The notes under the pieces: generated by a model
What the model was told of the DNA's origin: nothing
Databases searched by the model: none
What the model saw: only the letters and a program-made list of their open reading frames with translations
Part shown: piece by piece, positions 41,863 through 51,659 of the stretch
Numbering within the stretch: position 1 is the stretch's first letter
Layout: the number at the start of each line of letters is the position of its first letter
Position numbers and translations under genes: made by a program
Source of the DNA: an uncultured Bacteroides sp.
GTDB lineage: Bacteria > Bacteroidota > Bacteroidia > Chitinophagales > Chitinophagaceae
Reading direction: 5' to 3'
Assembly (NCBI GenBank): GCA_902168085.1
Contig: CABHOP010000015.1
Coordinates: 62,001-126,000, forward strand
Length of the DNA stretch: 64,000 nt

Positions 41863-44496
41863 ATGGAATTAAGTAAGAATTTTCAGCATACAGATTCGGA
41901 AAAACATTGGTACGAACACTGGAACAAATCAGGATATTTTCATTCTACGCCGGATGGCCGTCCGTCGTACACCATCGTCATGCCGCCACCCAATGTAACC
42001 GGCGTGCTGCACATGGGCCATGCGCTTAACAATACGGTACAGGACATACTGGTGCGCCGCGCTAAGATGCAGGGCTATAATACTTGCTGGGTGCCGGGTA
42101 CCGACCACGCATCTATTGCCACAGAGGCAAAGGTGGTGGGTATGCTGCGCGAAAAGGGTATTGACAAGAAAAGCATCAGCCGTGATGAATTTCTGAAATA
42201 TGCCTGGGAGTGGAAAGAAAAATATGGAGGTATCATCCTGCAGCAGCTCAAAAAAATGGGCTACTCGTTGGACTGGGAGCGTACGGCTTTTACCATGGAT
42301 GAAAACTATTATGCGGCAGTTATACGGGTATTCAACGACCTGTATAATAAGGGCCGTATATACCGTGGCGTGAAGATGATAAACTGGGACCCTAAGGCTA
42401 AAACAGCACTTAGTGATGAAGAAGTTATCTTCAAACAAACCAACTCAAAACTGTATCACGTACGCTACAAGCTGGATACGGATAATGAGGAATATATAAC
42501 GATTGCGACCGTACGGCCTGAAACCATTTTGGGCGACACTGCGATATGTGTGCATCCTGATGACCCACGCTATGCGCACCTGAAAGGGAAATATGCATTT
42601 GTACCGCTCATCAATCGCCGCATACCTATCATATTCGATGATTACATTGATATGGAATTTGGTACCGGTGCACTGAAAGTAACACCGGCGCACGACATCA
42701 ACGACTACAACCTGGGGCAAAAACATAAACTGCAGATAGTAGATACGCTGAATGAAGATGGAACCATGAGTGAGGCGGCACAGTTGTATATAGGCGAAGA
42801 CCGCTTTGCAGTACGTAAGAAGATAGTAGAAGACCTGAAAGCATCGGGCAACTTTGTAAAAGAAGAAGACTATAGCAACCAGGTAGGCCATAGCGAACGT
42901 TCGGACGCAGTAATAGAGCCACGCCTGAGCATGCAATGGTGGTGCAATATGCAGGAAATGGCGAAGCCTGCACTGGATAATGTGATGAATGATAACATTC
43001 AGCTGTATCCCGGGAAGTATAAGAACCTGTACCGCCACTGGATGGAGAACATCAAAGACTGGTGTATAAGCCGCCAGCTGTGGTGGGGACAACGCATACC
43101 GGCATGGTATGATGCAGAGGGTAATATATATGTTGCCGAAACCGAAGAGGCGGCACATGAGCAATATAAAGCACAACAGCCTGAACTGCATGCTGCAAAT
43201 CCACTGTTGAAACAGGATGAAGATGTGCTCGATACATGGTTTAGCAGTTGGCTGTGGCCCATGGAAGTATTTAACTGGAACAAAGCACCGGACAATGCTG
43301 AACTAAAATATTATTATCCTACCAGCACACTGGTAACAGGCCCGGATATTATCTTCTTCTGGGTAGCGCGCATGGTAATGGCGGGGTATGAATACCAAGG
43401 CAAAGCGCCTTTTGAAAAGGTATACTTTACAGGTATCGTACGCGATAAGCTGGGCAGGAAGATGAGTAAATCGCTGGGCAACTCGCCGGACTTGCTGCAA
43501 CTGGTAGAAGACTTTGGTGCCGATACCGTACGCTTTGGGGTGATGATATCTTCACCTGCCGGTAATGACCTGTTGTTTGACGAAGCGCAACTGGAACAAG
43601 GCCGAAACTTCTGCAATAAAATGTGGAATGCGCTGAAACTTGTGAAAAGTTGGGAAGGCCGCGTGGCAGATAATGTGAGCGATGCAGAAGTACGCTTTGC
43701 TATAGACTGGATGGAAAACAGGCTGGCGCAAGTAGCACAGGAAGTAGCAGAGTTGATGAAAGACTTTCGCCTGAGCGAAGGATTGAAAACCATCTATTCG
43801 CTGGTATGGAACGATTTCTGCTCTTGGTACCTGGAATGGGTGAAACCGGGCTTTGAGCAACCTATGTCGCAGCATGTATATGAGCGTACTGTAGCCATAT
43901 ATGAGCAACTGGTACAACTGCTGCATCCGTACATGCCGTTCATTACAGAAGAGATATATCACCAATTAAAAGAAAGAACTGCGGGTGATGATCTTATTAT
44001 AAAGATTTTGCCGGCTTATGATAACAATGATGCTGCGATATTGAAACAAGGTGCTTTCCTGCAAGAACTGATAACTGCTATACGCGATGCACGTAACAAA
44101 AACCAGTTGAAGCCTAAAGACCCGATAAAACTGTGGATAGATACGCAGCACCATGCATTGTATGAGCAAACGCAAGACATACTGCGCAGACAAGTAAATG
44201 CAGAGCAGATTGGTTTTACAGAGGAAGCAAAACAAGGCACCATATCGATAGTGGTGCAAACAGATAAGCTATATATAGAAACTGCTGCCGAAAATATTAA
44301 CGTAGATGCACAGCGGGAACAAATGCAAAAAGAGCTGGACTACCTGAAGGGCTTCCTGCAGAGTGTAGACAAGAAGCTGAGCAATGAACGCTTTGTACAA
44401 AATGCTAAACCGGAAGTAGTTGATATAGAAAAGAAAAAGAAGCAAGACGCGGAAGCTAAAATAAAAGCTATTGAAGAAAGCCTGAGTTTACTATAA
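41863..44496 (+). CDS. valS: Valyl-tRNA synthetase
   Basis: A class I aminoacyl-tRNA synthetase of 877 residues. The HIGH motif is in PPPNVTGVLHMGHALNNT near residue 50. The CP1 editing domain starts around residue 190 (TVRPETILGDTAICVHPDDP). The KMSKS motif is DKLGRKMSKSLGNSPDLL near residue 535. Anticodon-binding and C-terminal coiled-coil domains follow (QREQMQKELDYLKGFLQSVD). TGPDII and the length distinguish it from IleRS. Promoter box and terminator-separated rnpB lie upstream. Confidence 0.97.
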   Translation: MELSKNFQHTDSEKHWYEHWNKSGYFHSTPDGRPSYTIVMPPPNVTGVLHMGHALNNTVQDILVRRAKMQGYNTCWVPGTDHASIATEAKVVGMLREKGIDKKSISRDEFLKYAWEWKEKYGGIILQQLKKMGYSLDWERTAFTMDENYYAAVIRVFNDLYNKGRIYRGVKMINWDPKAKTALSDEEVIFKQTNSKLYHVRYKLDTDNEEYITIATVRPETILGDTAICVHPDDPRYAHLKGKYAFVPLINRRIPIIFDDYIDMEFGTGALKVTPAHDINDYNLGQKHKLQIVDTLNEDGTMSEAAQLYIGEDRFAVRKKIVEDLKASGNFVKEEDYSNQVGHSERSDAVIEPRLSMQWWCNMQEMAKPALDNVMNDNIQLYPGKYKNLYRHWMENIKDWCISRQLWWGQRIPAWYDAEGNIYVAETEEAAHEQYKAQQPELHAANPLLKQDEDVLDTWFSSWLWPMEVFNWNKAPDNAELKYYYPTSTLVTGPDIIFFWVARMVMAGYEYQGKAPFEKVYFTGIVRDKLGRKMSKSLGNSPDLLQLVEDFGADTVRFGVMISSPAGNDLLFDEAQLEQGRNFCNKMWNALKLVKSWEGRVADNVSDAEVRFAIDWMENRLAQVAQEVAELMKDFRLSEGLKTIYSLVWNDFCSWYLEWVKPGFEQPMSQHVYERTVAIYEQLVQLLHPYMPFITEEIYHQLKERTAGDDLIIKILPAYDNNDAAILKQGAFLQELITAIRDARNKNQLKPKDPIKLWIDTQHHALYEQTQDILRRQVNAEQIGFTEEAKQGTISIVVQTDKLYIETAAENINVDAQREQMQKELDYLKGFLQSVDKKLSNERFVQNAKPEVVDIEKKKKQDAEAKIKAIEESLSLL

Positions 44497-44506
44497 CTTT
44501 AGTGTT

Positions 44507-45001
44507 ATGAAGCAGCTTACAACCAAGATACTATTAGCAGTGGCATGTGTGGCAATGGCAGTACCTATAGGTGCGCAGCAGAAAGATAAAACCAAACCCG
44601 CTGCTACCGATAAAAAGCAAAAGCCTAAACCCAAGCCCATACCGGTATACCTGGGCCGAAGTGATATGTTTGAGGGCCGTATCTCCAAAGATGTTTTTGA
44701 TTCATTGGTAAAGCAAGGGCTGACAGCAAAGGATAGTGCAGGTAAAATATATACGGTAACAGGTTTTGCGTTTAATTATGCAGAGCGCAACCTATATGAA
44801 GATTCGGTTGGTAATCCATTATTGCTTACAGATTACCTGTCTGAATATTGTTTTGGAGATACACTTACCCCTTTTCTAAAGGCTAATATACCGGAACGTT
44901 CTAAAGCCGGCGATACGGTGTACTTCGACCAGGTAATGGTAAAGGCTCCCGAGGGTTATGCAGCGCATGGCCGGCCAATGAAGTTTGTAATAACGAGATA
45001 A
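44507..45001 (+). CDS. Secreted protein, weak resemblance to GldM C-terminal domain
   Basis: A 164-residue protein with a signal peptide (ILLAVACVAMAVPIGAQ), a Lys/Pro-rich linker (KKQKPKPKPIPVYLG), and a folded domain of about 120 residues. Its pattern EGRISKDVFDSL, then YTVTGFAFNYAE and ERSKAGDTVYFDQVMVKAPE, resembles the GldM C-terminal Ig-like domain of the gliding/type IX system (YFENIKAKGPDG-like). This is by eye and weak. It lies 10 bases after valS and ends at a strong terminator. Confidence 0.65.
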   Translation: MKQLTTKILLAVACVAMAVPIGAQQKDKTKPAATDKKQKPKPKPIPVYLGRSDMFEGRISKDVFDSLVKQGLTAKDSAGKIYTVTGFAFNYAERNLYEDSVGNPLLLTDYLSEYCFGDTLTPFLKANIPERSKAGDTVYFDQVMVKAPEGYAAHGRPMKFVITR

Positions 45002-45003
45002 AT

Positions 45004-45032
45004 AAAAAAGCAGCCTTAAGGCTGCTTTTTTT
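45004..45032 (+). terminator. Terminator after 44507-45001
   Basis: A 12-bp palindrome (AAAAAAGCAGCC with GGCTGCTTTTTT) around TTAA and a T run. Confidence 0.92.
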
Positions 45033-45100
45033 AATGGTTTTATAAGATATGGTACAAACGTATTTGTCTAACTTGTATGTCTATAGAATAAAATAAACCT

Positions 45101-47329
45101 ATGAAACACCTTTTCCTATTTGCAGGTTGCATACTACTTGCATTTTCATCTTTGGGCAATCGCACTTTCGATAAGCTTTCGGAAGTAAATAAATGCTGGC
45201 AACAGCAAACTGATGTTGGGTTATTAAATTATCCCCCATATGCTGATATGGGTGAACCCGAGTGGATACGTTTGCATTTAACATTAGTAGAACAGACACT
45301 CCGTTGCAGGAATGTTGATAACCTGAGCCAATTACAAAAGACAAACAGGTTAAAGGCACTGGATCATCTGCATGAGTATTGGTTGGCAGGCCGTTATCCT
45401 CAAAATGAAAAATATGACTATCGTACCCCGATATTTATTGATGATCATGATAACTTCTGTGCGGTAGGATACCTTGTAAAGGCTACAGGTTTTGAAGCGG
45501 TATCGCGGAAAATTGCAGCTAATACCAACCTGGCTTATGTACATGATATGCAATATCCCGAACTTTTTTCCTGGGCAGAAGCATATGGATTTACTATAGA
45601 TGAATTGGCATGGATACAGCCGGGTTATAGCGGTAATAACATTTGCACAATGGTAGGTAAAGGTGTAAGTGGGGTGGTGCATGAACTCAATGTGGATGGA
45701 ATTGCTAATAGGTTATACGTTGGTGGGGAATTTAAATATGCAGATAGTTCTTTGCCTGCCAACAATATAGCTTACATCACACAGGCATCTGCTACTTACA
45801 CATGGCATACTTTAGGAGCCGGTGTAAAGGGAACTGTCAAAGCTATTCAGGTTTTTAATGGACAGGTATTTGTGGCTGGTAACATAGATTCGGCCGGTGA
45901 TACGAAAGTTGAAAATGTGGCCTATTGGGATGGCTCGGAATGGTATAAAGCCGGATGTATCAATGGGACAATTAATGACTTAGTTGTTTATCACAATGAC
46001 TTATACGCTGCTGGCAGTTTCGGCACGTGTGGTGGTGGCGCAAATATCAATTTTGCAAAATGGGATGGCATCAATTGGGTCGCCATTCCCGGTATGTCTG
46101 GTAATATAAATACGGTAGAGGTGTATCATGATGATCTTTTGCTAGGAGGTAGTTTTTCCTATAATGGTAATAGTGTCAATGTGATTAGCTGGAATGATGT
46201 AACAGGACTCAATGCTTTTTCAAATGCGATACAAAATGAGGTGAATGATTTTGAGATATATGACGACTCTGTTTTTGCTTTCTGTAGCAAAACAGTAGCA
46301 ACAGACTCTATGCTTGTACATAAGCTATATGGAAATGTATGGCGGGGACATTATAAAAGCAGGTTTTATGCAAATGGTATACAAAGCTTTAAAGCGGCCT
46401 GTGTTAATTATCCGGCTTTTTTAGCAGTTGGTAACTTTCATACCCCTGTATGGCCACCAACGCCTATGAGTACTTCCTATTTTAATTGTACACCTATATA
46501 CGTTCCGGGACATATGCAATATGCCTACGACTATTTTAATATGGATAGTACTATAAATAAAATGGTACTGTTTAACGGCAATATTTTTGTAGGAGGTGTG
46601 CTTCAGCCCTTTAACGGGATAGCTCGTCGCAGTAGCCATTATGCTGTAAGAGCAAATATTGGCGGCTTTATAGATGCTTGTGAAGAAACAGGAGGTGTTT
46701 TGACGGCAAAGCCAATATTTGGCTATCCACCATTAGAATATCTATGGTCAAATGGTGATACGACACAATCTATACAAAATCTGGAAGCTGGGCAATATTG
46801 GGTAGCCATAAAAGATGCTACAGGAAAAATTGATACCGCTACGATGAGTATAAGGCATAGGAATATTGATACAACTGTTTTAGTTTCAGTTGAAGAATTG
46901 ACTACCAAATGGGCAGGTAAAACCTATCAATGGATAAATTGTGATAACGATAGCTTACTGATAGGAGAAATATACCAAAAATTTCAACCTAAGACTTCAG
47001 GAAATTATGCGGTAATTATTGGCAATGGTTTATGCTTTGATACTTCTGCGTGCTATGCCATATCCTTAAATGTCGAGGACGTAAAACAATCTTTATTTAC
47101 AATATATCCCAATCCTACAACTAATAATGTCATATTAAACTTTGGTGCCAAAGTAATGAGCGGGCATATCACTATCTCTGATATTACTGGCAAAGCAGTT
47201 TTGAATCAAAAAATAACTACAAGTAATAGGTCAGAAATAGATGTGAGCAGGCTACATGCTGGATTATATACTATTTCCGTTTCAGATGATGATGGGAATG
47301 TAGTTAATCAAAAGCTTACTAAGCTTTAA
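45101..47329 (+). CDS. Type IX-secreted multidomain protein
   Basis: A 742-residue protein with a signal peptide (LFLFAGCILLAFSSLGN). Residues ~30-175 form a conserved-looking helical domain (FCAVGYLVKATGFEAVSRKI; FTIDELAWIQPGY). Residues ~180-510 contain repeated short units ending in AYWDGSEW, KWDGINWVAI or similar, like delta-60/Kelch-type propeller repeats with VYHNDLYAAG and VFNGQVFVAG. A PKD-like or cell-surface part follows, and the C-terminus (SLFTIYPNPTTNNVILNF, then HAGLYTISVSDDDG) is the type A Por secretion signal. The gene looks more AT-rich than its neighbours. Function unknown. Confidence 0.85.
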   Translation: MKHLFLFAGCILLAFSSLGNRTFDKLSEVNKCWQQQTDVGLLNYPPYADMGEPEWIRLHLTLVEQTLRCRNVDNLSQLQKTNRLKALDHLHEYWLAGRYPQNEKYDYRTPIFIDDHDNFCAVGYLVKATGFEAVSRKIAANTNLAYVHDMQYPELFSWAEAYGFTIDELAWIQPGYSGNNICTMVGKGVSGVVHELNVDGIANRLYVGGEFKYADSSLPANNIAYITQASATYTWHTLGAGVKGTVKAIQVFNGQVFVAGNIDSAGDTKVENVAYWDGSEWYKAGCINGTINDLVVYHNDLYAAGSFGTCGGGANINFAKWDGINWVAIPGMSGNINTVEVYHDDLLLGGSFSYNGNSVNVISWNDVTGLNAFSNAIQNEVNDFEIYDDSVFAFCSKTVATDSMLVHKLYGNVWRGHYKSRFYANGIQSFKAACVNYPAFLAVGNFHTPVWPPTPMSTSYFNCTPIYVPGHMQYAYDYFNMDSTINKMVLFNGNIFVGGVLQPFNGIARRSSHYAVRANIGGFIDACEETGGVLTAKPIFGYPPLEYLWSNGDTTQSIQNLEAGQYWVAIKDATGKIDTATMSIRHRNIDTTVLVSVEELTTKWAGKTYQWINCDNDSLLIGEIYQKFQPKTSGNYAVIIGNGLCFDTSACYAISLNVEDVKQSLFTIYPNPTTNNVILNFGAKVMSGHITISDITGKAVLNQKITTSNRSEIDVSRLHAGLYTISVSDDDGNVVNQKLTKL

Positions 47330-47333
47330 GTAA

Positions 47334-47356
47334 AAAGGGTGGCTATGCCACCCTTT
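47334..47356. terminator. Shared terminator between convergent genes
   Basis: A 10-bp stem (AAAGGGTGGC with GCCACCCTTT) around TAT, between the type IX cargo gene and arginase, usable in both directions. Confidence 0.85.
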
Positions 47357-47357
47357 A

Positions 47358-48314
47358 TTAATTCACCAGCAACAGATTCACACTGCGCTGTAGTATGTTG
47401 AATGCTATTTCGGCCATCAGGTTTTCTTTGTCAAGAGTAGGGTTTACCTCTGTCACTTCAAAGCAGCATATTTTATGGTTTTGCATAAACGATGCCACCA
47501 GGTCTTCGGCTTCCCTTTCTTTCAGGCCATTGCTTACCGGTGTGCCGGTGCCGCGCGATATGGAACTATCCATACTGTCTACATCAAAAGAAACATAAAT
47601 GTCATCGCAGGCGCTGAGATGCAACAATGCCTGGCGTACTACATGCTCTACACCTTTACGACGCACTTCTTGTACCGATATTACTTTTATGTTGTGTTTC
47701 TTTATCAGGTATTCTTCTTCCTTCTCAAAGTCGCGCAGGGCTATATATACCAGGTCTTCAGGCTGTATCTTCGGTTGTATCTTGCCGATGTTCTTCAGCT
47801 TGTTCCATAAGTCGATGGTCTGAGGGTCGGGGGAGTGTACTTTGCTTTCAGCATTATCATAACCTAAAGCCGTAGCCAATGGCATGCCATGCATATTGCC
47901 CGATGGTGTAGTATATGGTGTATGAATATCAGCATGTGCATCTATCCATATTACACCCAGCCTGCGTTTGGGGTTGGCCATTTTTATACCGGCTATCGTA
48001 CCACCTGCAGTGCTGTGGTCGCCTGCTAATACCAACGGGAAAAGGCCAGATTTCAAGGTTTCGCTTACAGACTGAGATAGACGGTCGTACATGTTATAGA
48101 TACCTTGAATTCGCTTGGCATAGGGCGATGTGACAGGCTCATACAGTAGCTTGTTTTCGGTTTCTATCTGCTCGGTAGGGAAGTTTACGAAAAAGCTGCT
48201 CATAAAGTCGAGAGCGGCTATTTTGATAGCATCCACCCCAAGGCTCGCACCACGGGTTCCTGCTCCTATTTCCGACCTCACTTCTATGATTTTTATATTC
48301 CGCATAGGCTTCAA
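47358..48314 (-). CDS. rocF: Arginase/ureohydrolase family protein
   Basis: A manganese-dependent hydrolase, probably arginase. Metal ligands are visible in LVLAGDHSTAGGTIAG (His), then WIDAHADIHTPYTTPSGNMH (Asp, His, Asp) and YVSFDVDSMDSSISRGTG (Asp, Asp). GTGTPVSNGLKEREA follows. The SFDVDSMD variant is typical of Bacteroidota members. At 318 residues it is of normal length. It lies 39 bases downstream of tamL on the same strand. Substrate specificity (arginine versus agmatine or formimidoylglutamate) is not proven. Confidence 0.88.
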   Translation of the reverse strand: MKPMRNIKIIEVRSEIGAGTRGASLGVDAIKIAALDFMSSFFVNFPTEQIETENKLLYEPVTSPYAKRIQGIYNMYDRLSQSVSETLKSGLFPLVLAGDHSTAGGTIAGIKMANPKRRLGVIWIDAHADIHTPYTTPSGNMHGMPLATALGYDNAESKVHSPDPQTIDLWNKLKNIGKIQPKIQPEDLVYIALRDFEKEEEYLIKKHNIKVISVQEVRRKGVEHVVRQALLHLSACDDIYVSFDVDSMDSSISRGTGTPVSNGLKEREAEDLVASFMQNHKICCFEVTEVNPTLDKENLMAEIAFNILQRSVNLLLVN

Positions 48315-48353
48315 AGATATTAAAAGCCCTGTGGATGCCCAAAAGGGGACTGT

Positions 48354-50798
48354 TTAGAACGGATAACCTATGGCGAAGTTCAATACTACTTCGCGTTTCC
48401 ACCATTCGTTATACAGCGGATCTACCTGGTTTATTACCCAGCCCGACTTGCCATAAAATTTATAATCGGCAGGTTGTGCTACATTATCAAAATAGGCAGG
48501 TTTCTTAATAGGGAATGCGGCATCCAGCCGCACCAGGAAGAAGCCTGCAATATCAAAACGGATACCTGTGCCGGTACTGATAGCAACATCCTGACCGAGG
48601 CGACTGAATTTGAATTCGCCATTCGGGTATTTCTCTGCCTTTTGAGCCAGCCATATATTGCCCGCATCTGCAAACAGGGCTCCATTCATTTGTATGGCGC
48701 CGGAAAACAGTTTCACAATATCGAAACGATATTCGGCAGTCATTTCCAGTTTTATATCACCTATGCGATCTACGATATTACTGGCCGATACAGGTGCAGG
48801 GTCGTAATAACTACCGGGGCCTAAGGTGCGGATACGATAACCGCGGATGCTATACGCGCCACCCACAAAATACTGTTTGATATACGGCAGCGTGGTAGAC
48901 TGATCATACGGGATGCCTACGCCTGCCTGAAAACGCAAGCCCAACAAGGAATGCCTGCGATGGAAAAAGCGTTGCGCATCCAGGTCGTATTTCATGTATT
49001 GGGAATAGCTGCTATCAAATTTTGGTATCAGTTGGTTCAGGCCTTTCATCAAACCGCCGGCCTCCTCTGCACTGATGCGGATATAGTTATAGTTTTTACC
49101 GTTTTTACGTTCCCGGTCTGAAAATGTAAAGGCAATATTTTCGCCTTCTATAAAAGTAGGTTTATAACTGTTCCGTAAAAATTCGTTGGAATCGAGCCGG
49201 GCCTGGAATTGTGGCGATATAGAGGGCAGGCGTATGATGTTGACAAACGCCGGTGAAATTTCCCATGTTTTTGTCTTTGTTTCTTTCCACCTGTATTGCA
49301 GGCTGGTATTGGTGTTGATGAGCGTAAAGAAATTGACCCTGTCGAGCAGGTTGATACCAAAACCAATAACCGTACGTGGTGCATTGTTAACACTTACCTT
49401 GTTCTGCCTGATGGGAAACAGGAACTTAGGGAAATCGATGCTGGCATTGAAGCCGATGCTTTTAGTAAGTAGTTTAAAGTGATCGAAGAAGCCATTGCCT
49501 ATGGAATCGTACAATGATTCGATGCCACCTGTTACAGACATGCTAAGTAGGTTGGCACCCCGCCACAAGTTGCGGTTGCGGAAGCTAAGTGTAAGGTTGG
49601 TGCCTGCCGTATAGGTAGTTGCATTAGAAAATTCCCAACTGGTGCCGTAATCCAGCTTGTCGTTTGGTGTTAGAATTACAGATGAGCTTAGCCAATCACC
49701 TTCGCGCGTAGAATCTTCCCGATAGCTGATGCGTACGGATTGGAATATACCCAGTTCGTTTAGCTTACTCAATGTCTGGTCATATTCCGATTGCGAATAG
49801 TAGTGCCCGGGCTCTATGAACAACTGCTTACGCACTACATTTTCGCGCACATAATAGTTGTGATACTTGAAGGTGACACCCTGTGATTCTTTTATAAGCA
49901 TATTGACCGTATCCCGGAAGTCGCGGTTCGTCTTGAAATCGGGGAACACGCGGATGCGGCTGATGCCAAAGCGGCGATAGGCCTGGCGGGCACTATCGTC
50001 AGCCCGTACAATCAGTTTTATGTCCAGTGTGGGTTTTTTTGCGTTTTTCTGCAGGGCAATGAAGTTGATAGCGCTTTCAAAGGGGTTTTCAATGTCTTTG
50101 AAATACTGCTTATTCATGGTATCCAGTTCAAAGCTAATATTATCATTAGTAAAATAATAATAGCCATAATCGCGCATCAGATTGGTGATGCGGCTTTTTT
50201 CAAGCTCCAGCAGGTCGTATGAAAAATCGGCACCTGTTTTAAGATGGGTATGGGTATATGCTTTCGTAATAACGTCTAATGCCGTATTATCATCAATGTC
50301 GAACAGCACCTTATTGATAAGATAATTGCCACCTGTTTCTACGGTATAGGTCACGTGTGCTTTCCTTCCTCTGTAAATGGTTGTATCGGTAACCTTCGCA
50401 TAAAAGAAGCCTTTATTGAACATATACGACCGCATGTTAAGAGCCGAACGTCGCTTCTGCGTACTATCGTATATAACCGGTGCCTCTACGGTTTTTGATT
50501 TTAGCTGAAAATTGGTAGGGTCTTCCTGGTATTTTTTATAACGGGTATTGTATAAGTACACTTTGTAAGGAAAAAGGCCCAACACGTATTTATTGGGTTT
50601 CTGGCTGGCAAGGCGCTCCATATTATCGCGCAGTTCACCTTTCTGGGTTAGCGGTACATCGGTTTTCAGCTTGATGGTGTTAGAGCGCAGCAGATACTTA
50701 CCTTCAGGCACATGTTTGGTGGCATTACAGCCTGTGGCCAGAATAATAATCATTGCCCCGATTGCTATTGTAAGAAAATCCGTAATCCTGCGATTCAT
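48354..50798 (-). CDS. tamL: TamL-type outer-membrane Omp85 lipoprotein (BamA/TamA family)
   Basis: An outer-membrane assembly factor. The signal peptide has a lipobox (IILATGCNATKHVPEGKYLL), marking the TamL lipoprotein form. Several POTRA domains span residues ~30-400 (FKYHNYYVRENVVRKQ near residue 310), and a C-terminal 16-strand Omp85 barrel follows from about residue 400, with FVGGAYSIRGYRIRTLGPG (the conserved loop-6 V-R-G-Y/F motif) near residue 665. The C-terminus ends in VLNFAIGYPF, an aromatic terminal residue. At 814 residues it fits. It is divergent from a TrmH methyltransferase, a common Bacteroidota arrangement. Partner TamB is not adjacent. Confidence 0.9.
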   Translation of the reverse strand: MNRRITDFLTIAIGAMIIILATGCNATKHVPEGKYLLRSNTIKLKTDVPLTQKGELRDNMERLASQKPNKYVLGLFPYKVYLYNTRYKKYQEDPTNFQLKSKTVEAPVIYDSTQKRRSALNMRSYMFNKGFFYAKVTDTTIYRGRKAHVTYTVETGGNYLINKVLFDIDDNTALDVITKAYTHTHLKTGADFSYDLLELEKSRITNLMRDYGYYYFTNDNISFELDTMNKQYFKDIENPFESAINFIALQKNAKKPTLDIKLIVRADDSARQAYRRFGISRIRVFPDFKTNRDFRDTVNMLIKESQGVTFKYHNYYVRENVVRKQLFIEPGHYYSQSEYDQTLSKLNELGIFQSVRISYREDSTREGDWLSSSVILTPNDKLDYGTSWEFSNATTYTAGTNLTLSFRNRNLWRGANLLSMSVTGGIESLYDSIGNGFFDHFKLLTKSIGFNASIDFPKFLFPIRQNKVSVNNAPRTVIGFGINLLDRVNFFTLINTNTSLQYRWKETKTKTWEISPAFVNIIRLPSISPQFQARLDSNEFLRNSYKPTFIEGENIAFTFSDRERKNGKNYNYIRISAEEAGGLMKGLNQLIPKFDSSYSQYMKYDLDAQRFFHRRHSLLGLRFQAGVGIPYDQSTTLPYIKQYFVGGAYSIRGYRIRTLGPGSYYDPAPVSASNIVDRIGDIKLEMTAEYRFDIVKLFSGAIQMNGALFADAGNIWLAQKAEKYPNGEFKFSRLGQDVAISTGTGIRFDIAGFFLVRLDAAFPIKKPAYFDNVAQPADYKFYGKSGWVINQVDPLYNEWWKREVVLNFAIGYPF

Positions 50799-50834
50799 GT
50801 TTCAGTTGGGACAATTAATTAGTTTTGCCTGCAT

Positions 50835-51575
50835 ATGCTAACCAAGGCGCAAAATAAATATATTCGGTCATTATCGCAGCAAAAATACCGTAAAGAACAC
50901 CGTGCATATGTAGTAGAGGGCGACAAAGTAGCGGGGGAATGGCTGGATAGCAAGGCCGATATTAAAATGGTGGTAGCACTGCCGGAATGGATTGTTGCGA
51001 ACAGTAATAAGTTAGCAAAGCATCCGCAGGCAGAGCTCATAGGGGTAGAACTTCACCAATTGGAAGCGGTGTCGGGTTTGCAAACGCCCAATAATGTGCT
51101 GCTGGTAGTAGGTATGGAAGATAAAAAGCTGTCTTTACCTGTTGATGAATGGTGCATAGCGGTAGAGAACCTGCAAGACCCCGGTAATATGGGTACCATC
51201 ATCCGCATAGCCGATTGGTTTGGTATCCGGCATGTAGTAGCATCGCCCGGCAGTGCCGATTTTTATAATCCTAAAGTAATACAGGCGGCTATGGGCGGAC
51301 ACCTGCGCGTGCAACTGCATGAGGCAGAGCTGGACGTATTTCTGTCTGCTACCAAAATGCCGGTATTGGCAGCGGTTTTGGGCGGCGATAATGTGTATGA
51401 ACTGAAAGGGCTGGATAATGGGGTGATACTGATAGGCAACGAATCGAAAGGGCTGTCGCAGGGATTGATAGATAAAGCAACCCATAAAATAACGATACCG
51501 CGCAAGGGTGGGGCAGAGTCGTTGAATGCGGCGGTGTCAGCAGGTATTCTTTGTGCCTTGTTAATACAGGGTTAA
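50835..51575 (+). CDS. TrmH/SpoU family RNA 2'-O-methyltransferase
   Basis: A 246-residue SPOUT methyltransferase. The N-terminal substrate-binding domain is followed by the knotted domain, with motif 1 VENLQDPGNMGTIIRIADWF, motif 2 LIGNESKGLSQGLIDKA and motif 3 ITIPRKGGAESLNAAVSAGI. These are characteristic of TrmH-like rRNA/tRNA methyltransferases. Substrate (23S rRNA G2251-type or another) is not determined. A TAGTTTTG box overlaps its leader near 50820. It is divergent from tamL. Confidence 0.93.
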   Translation: MLTKAQNKYIRSLSQQKYRKEHRAYVVEGDKVAGEWLDSKADIKMVVALPEWIVANSNKLAKHPQAELIGVELHQLEAVSGLQTPNNVLLVVGMEDKKLSLPVDEWCIAVENLQDPGNMGTIIRIADWFGIRHVVASPGSADFYNPKVIQAAMGGHLRVQLHEAELDVFLSATKMPVLAAVLGGDNVYELKGLDNGVILIGNESKGLSQGLIDKATHKITIPRKGGAESLNAAVSAGILCALLIQG

Positions 51576-51659
51576 AACTAATAATGGCCGGCAAGCTTAT
51601 TGAGTTTGGCATATCTATTGGGACTCAAACAAGTATATTTTCACCATAACATGGTAACT

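Noticed and set aside
42445-43191. 248-codon frame opposite valS
   Set aside because: Shadow of valS, with an unnatural hydrophobic/Tyr-rich composition.
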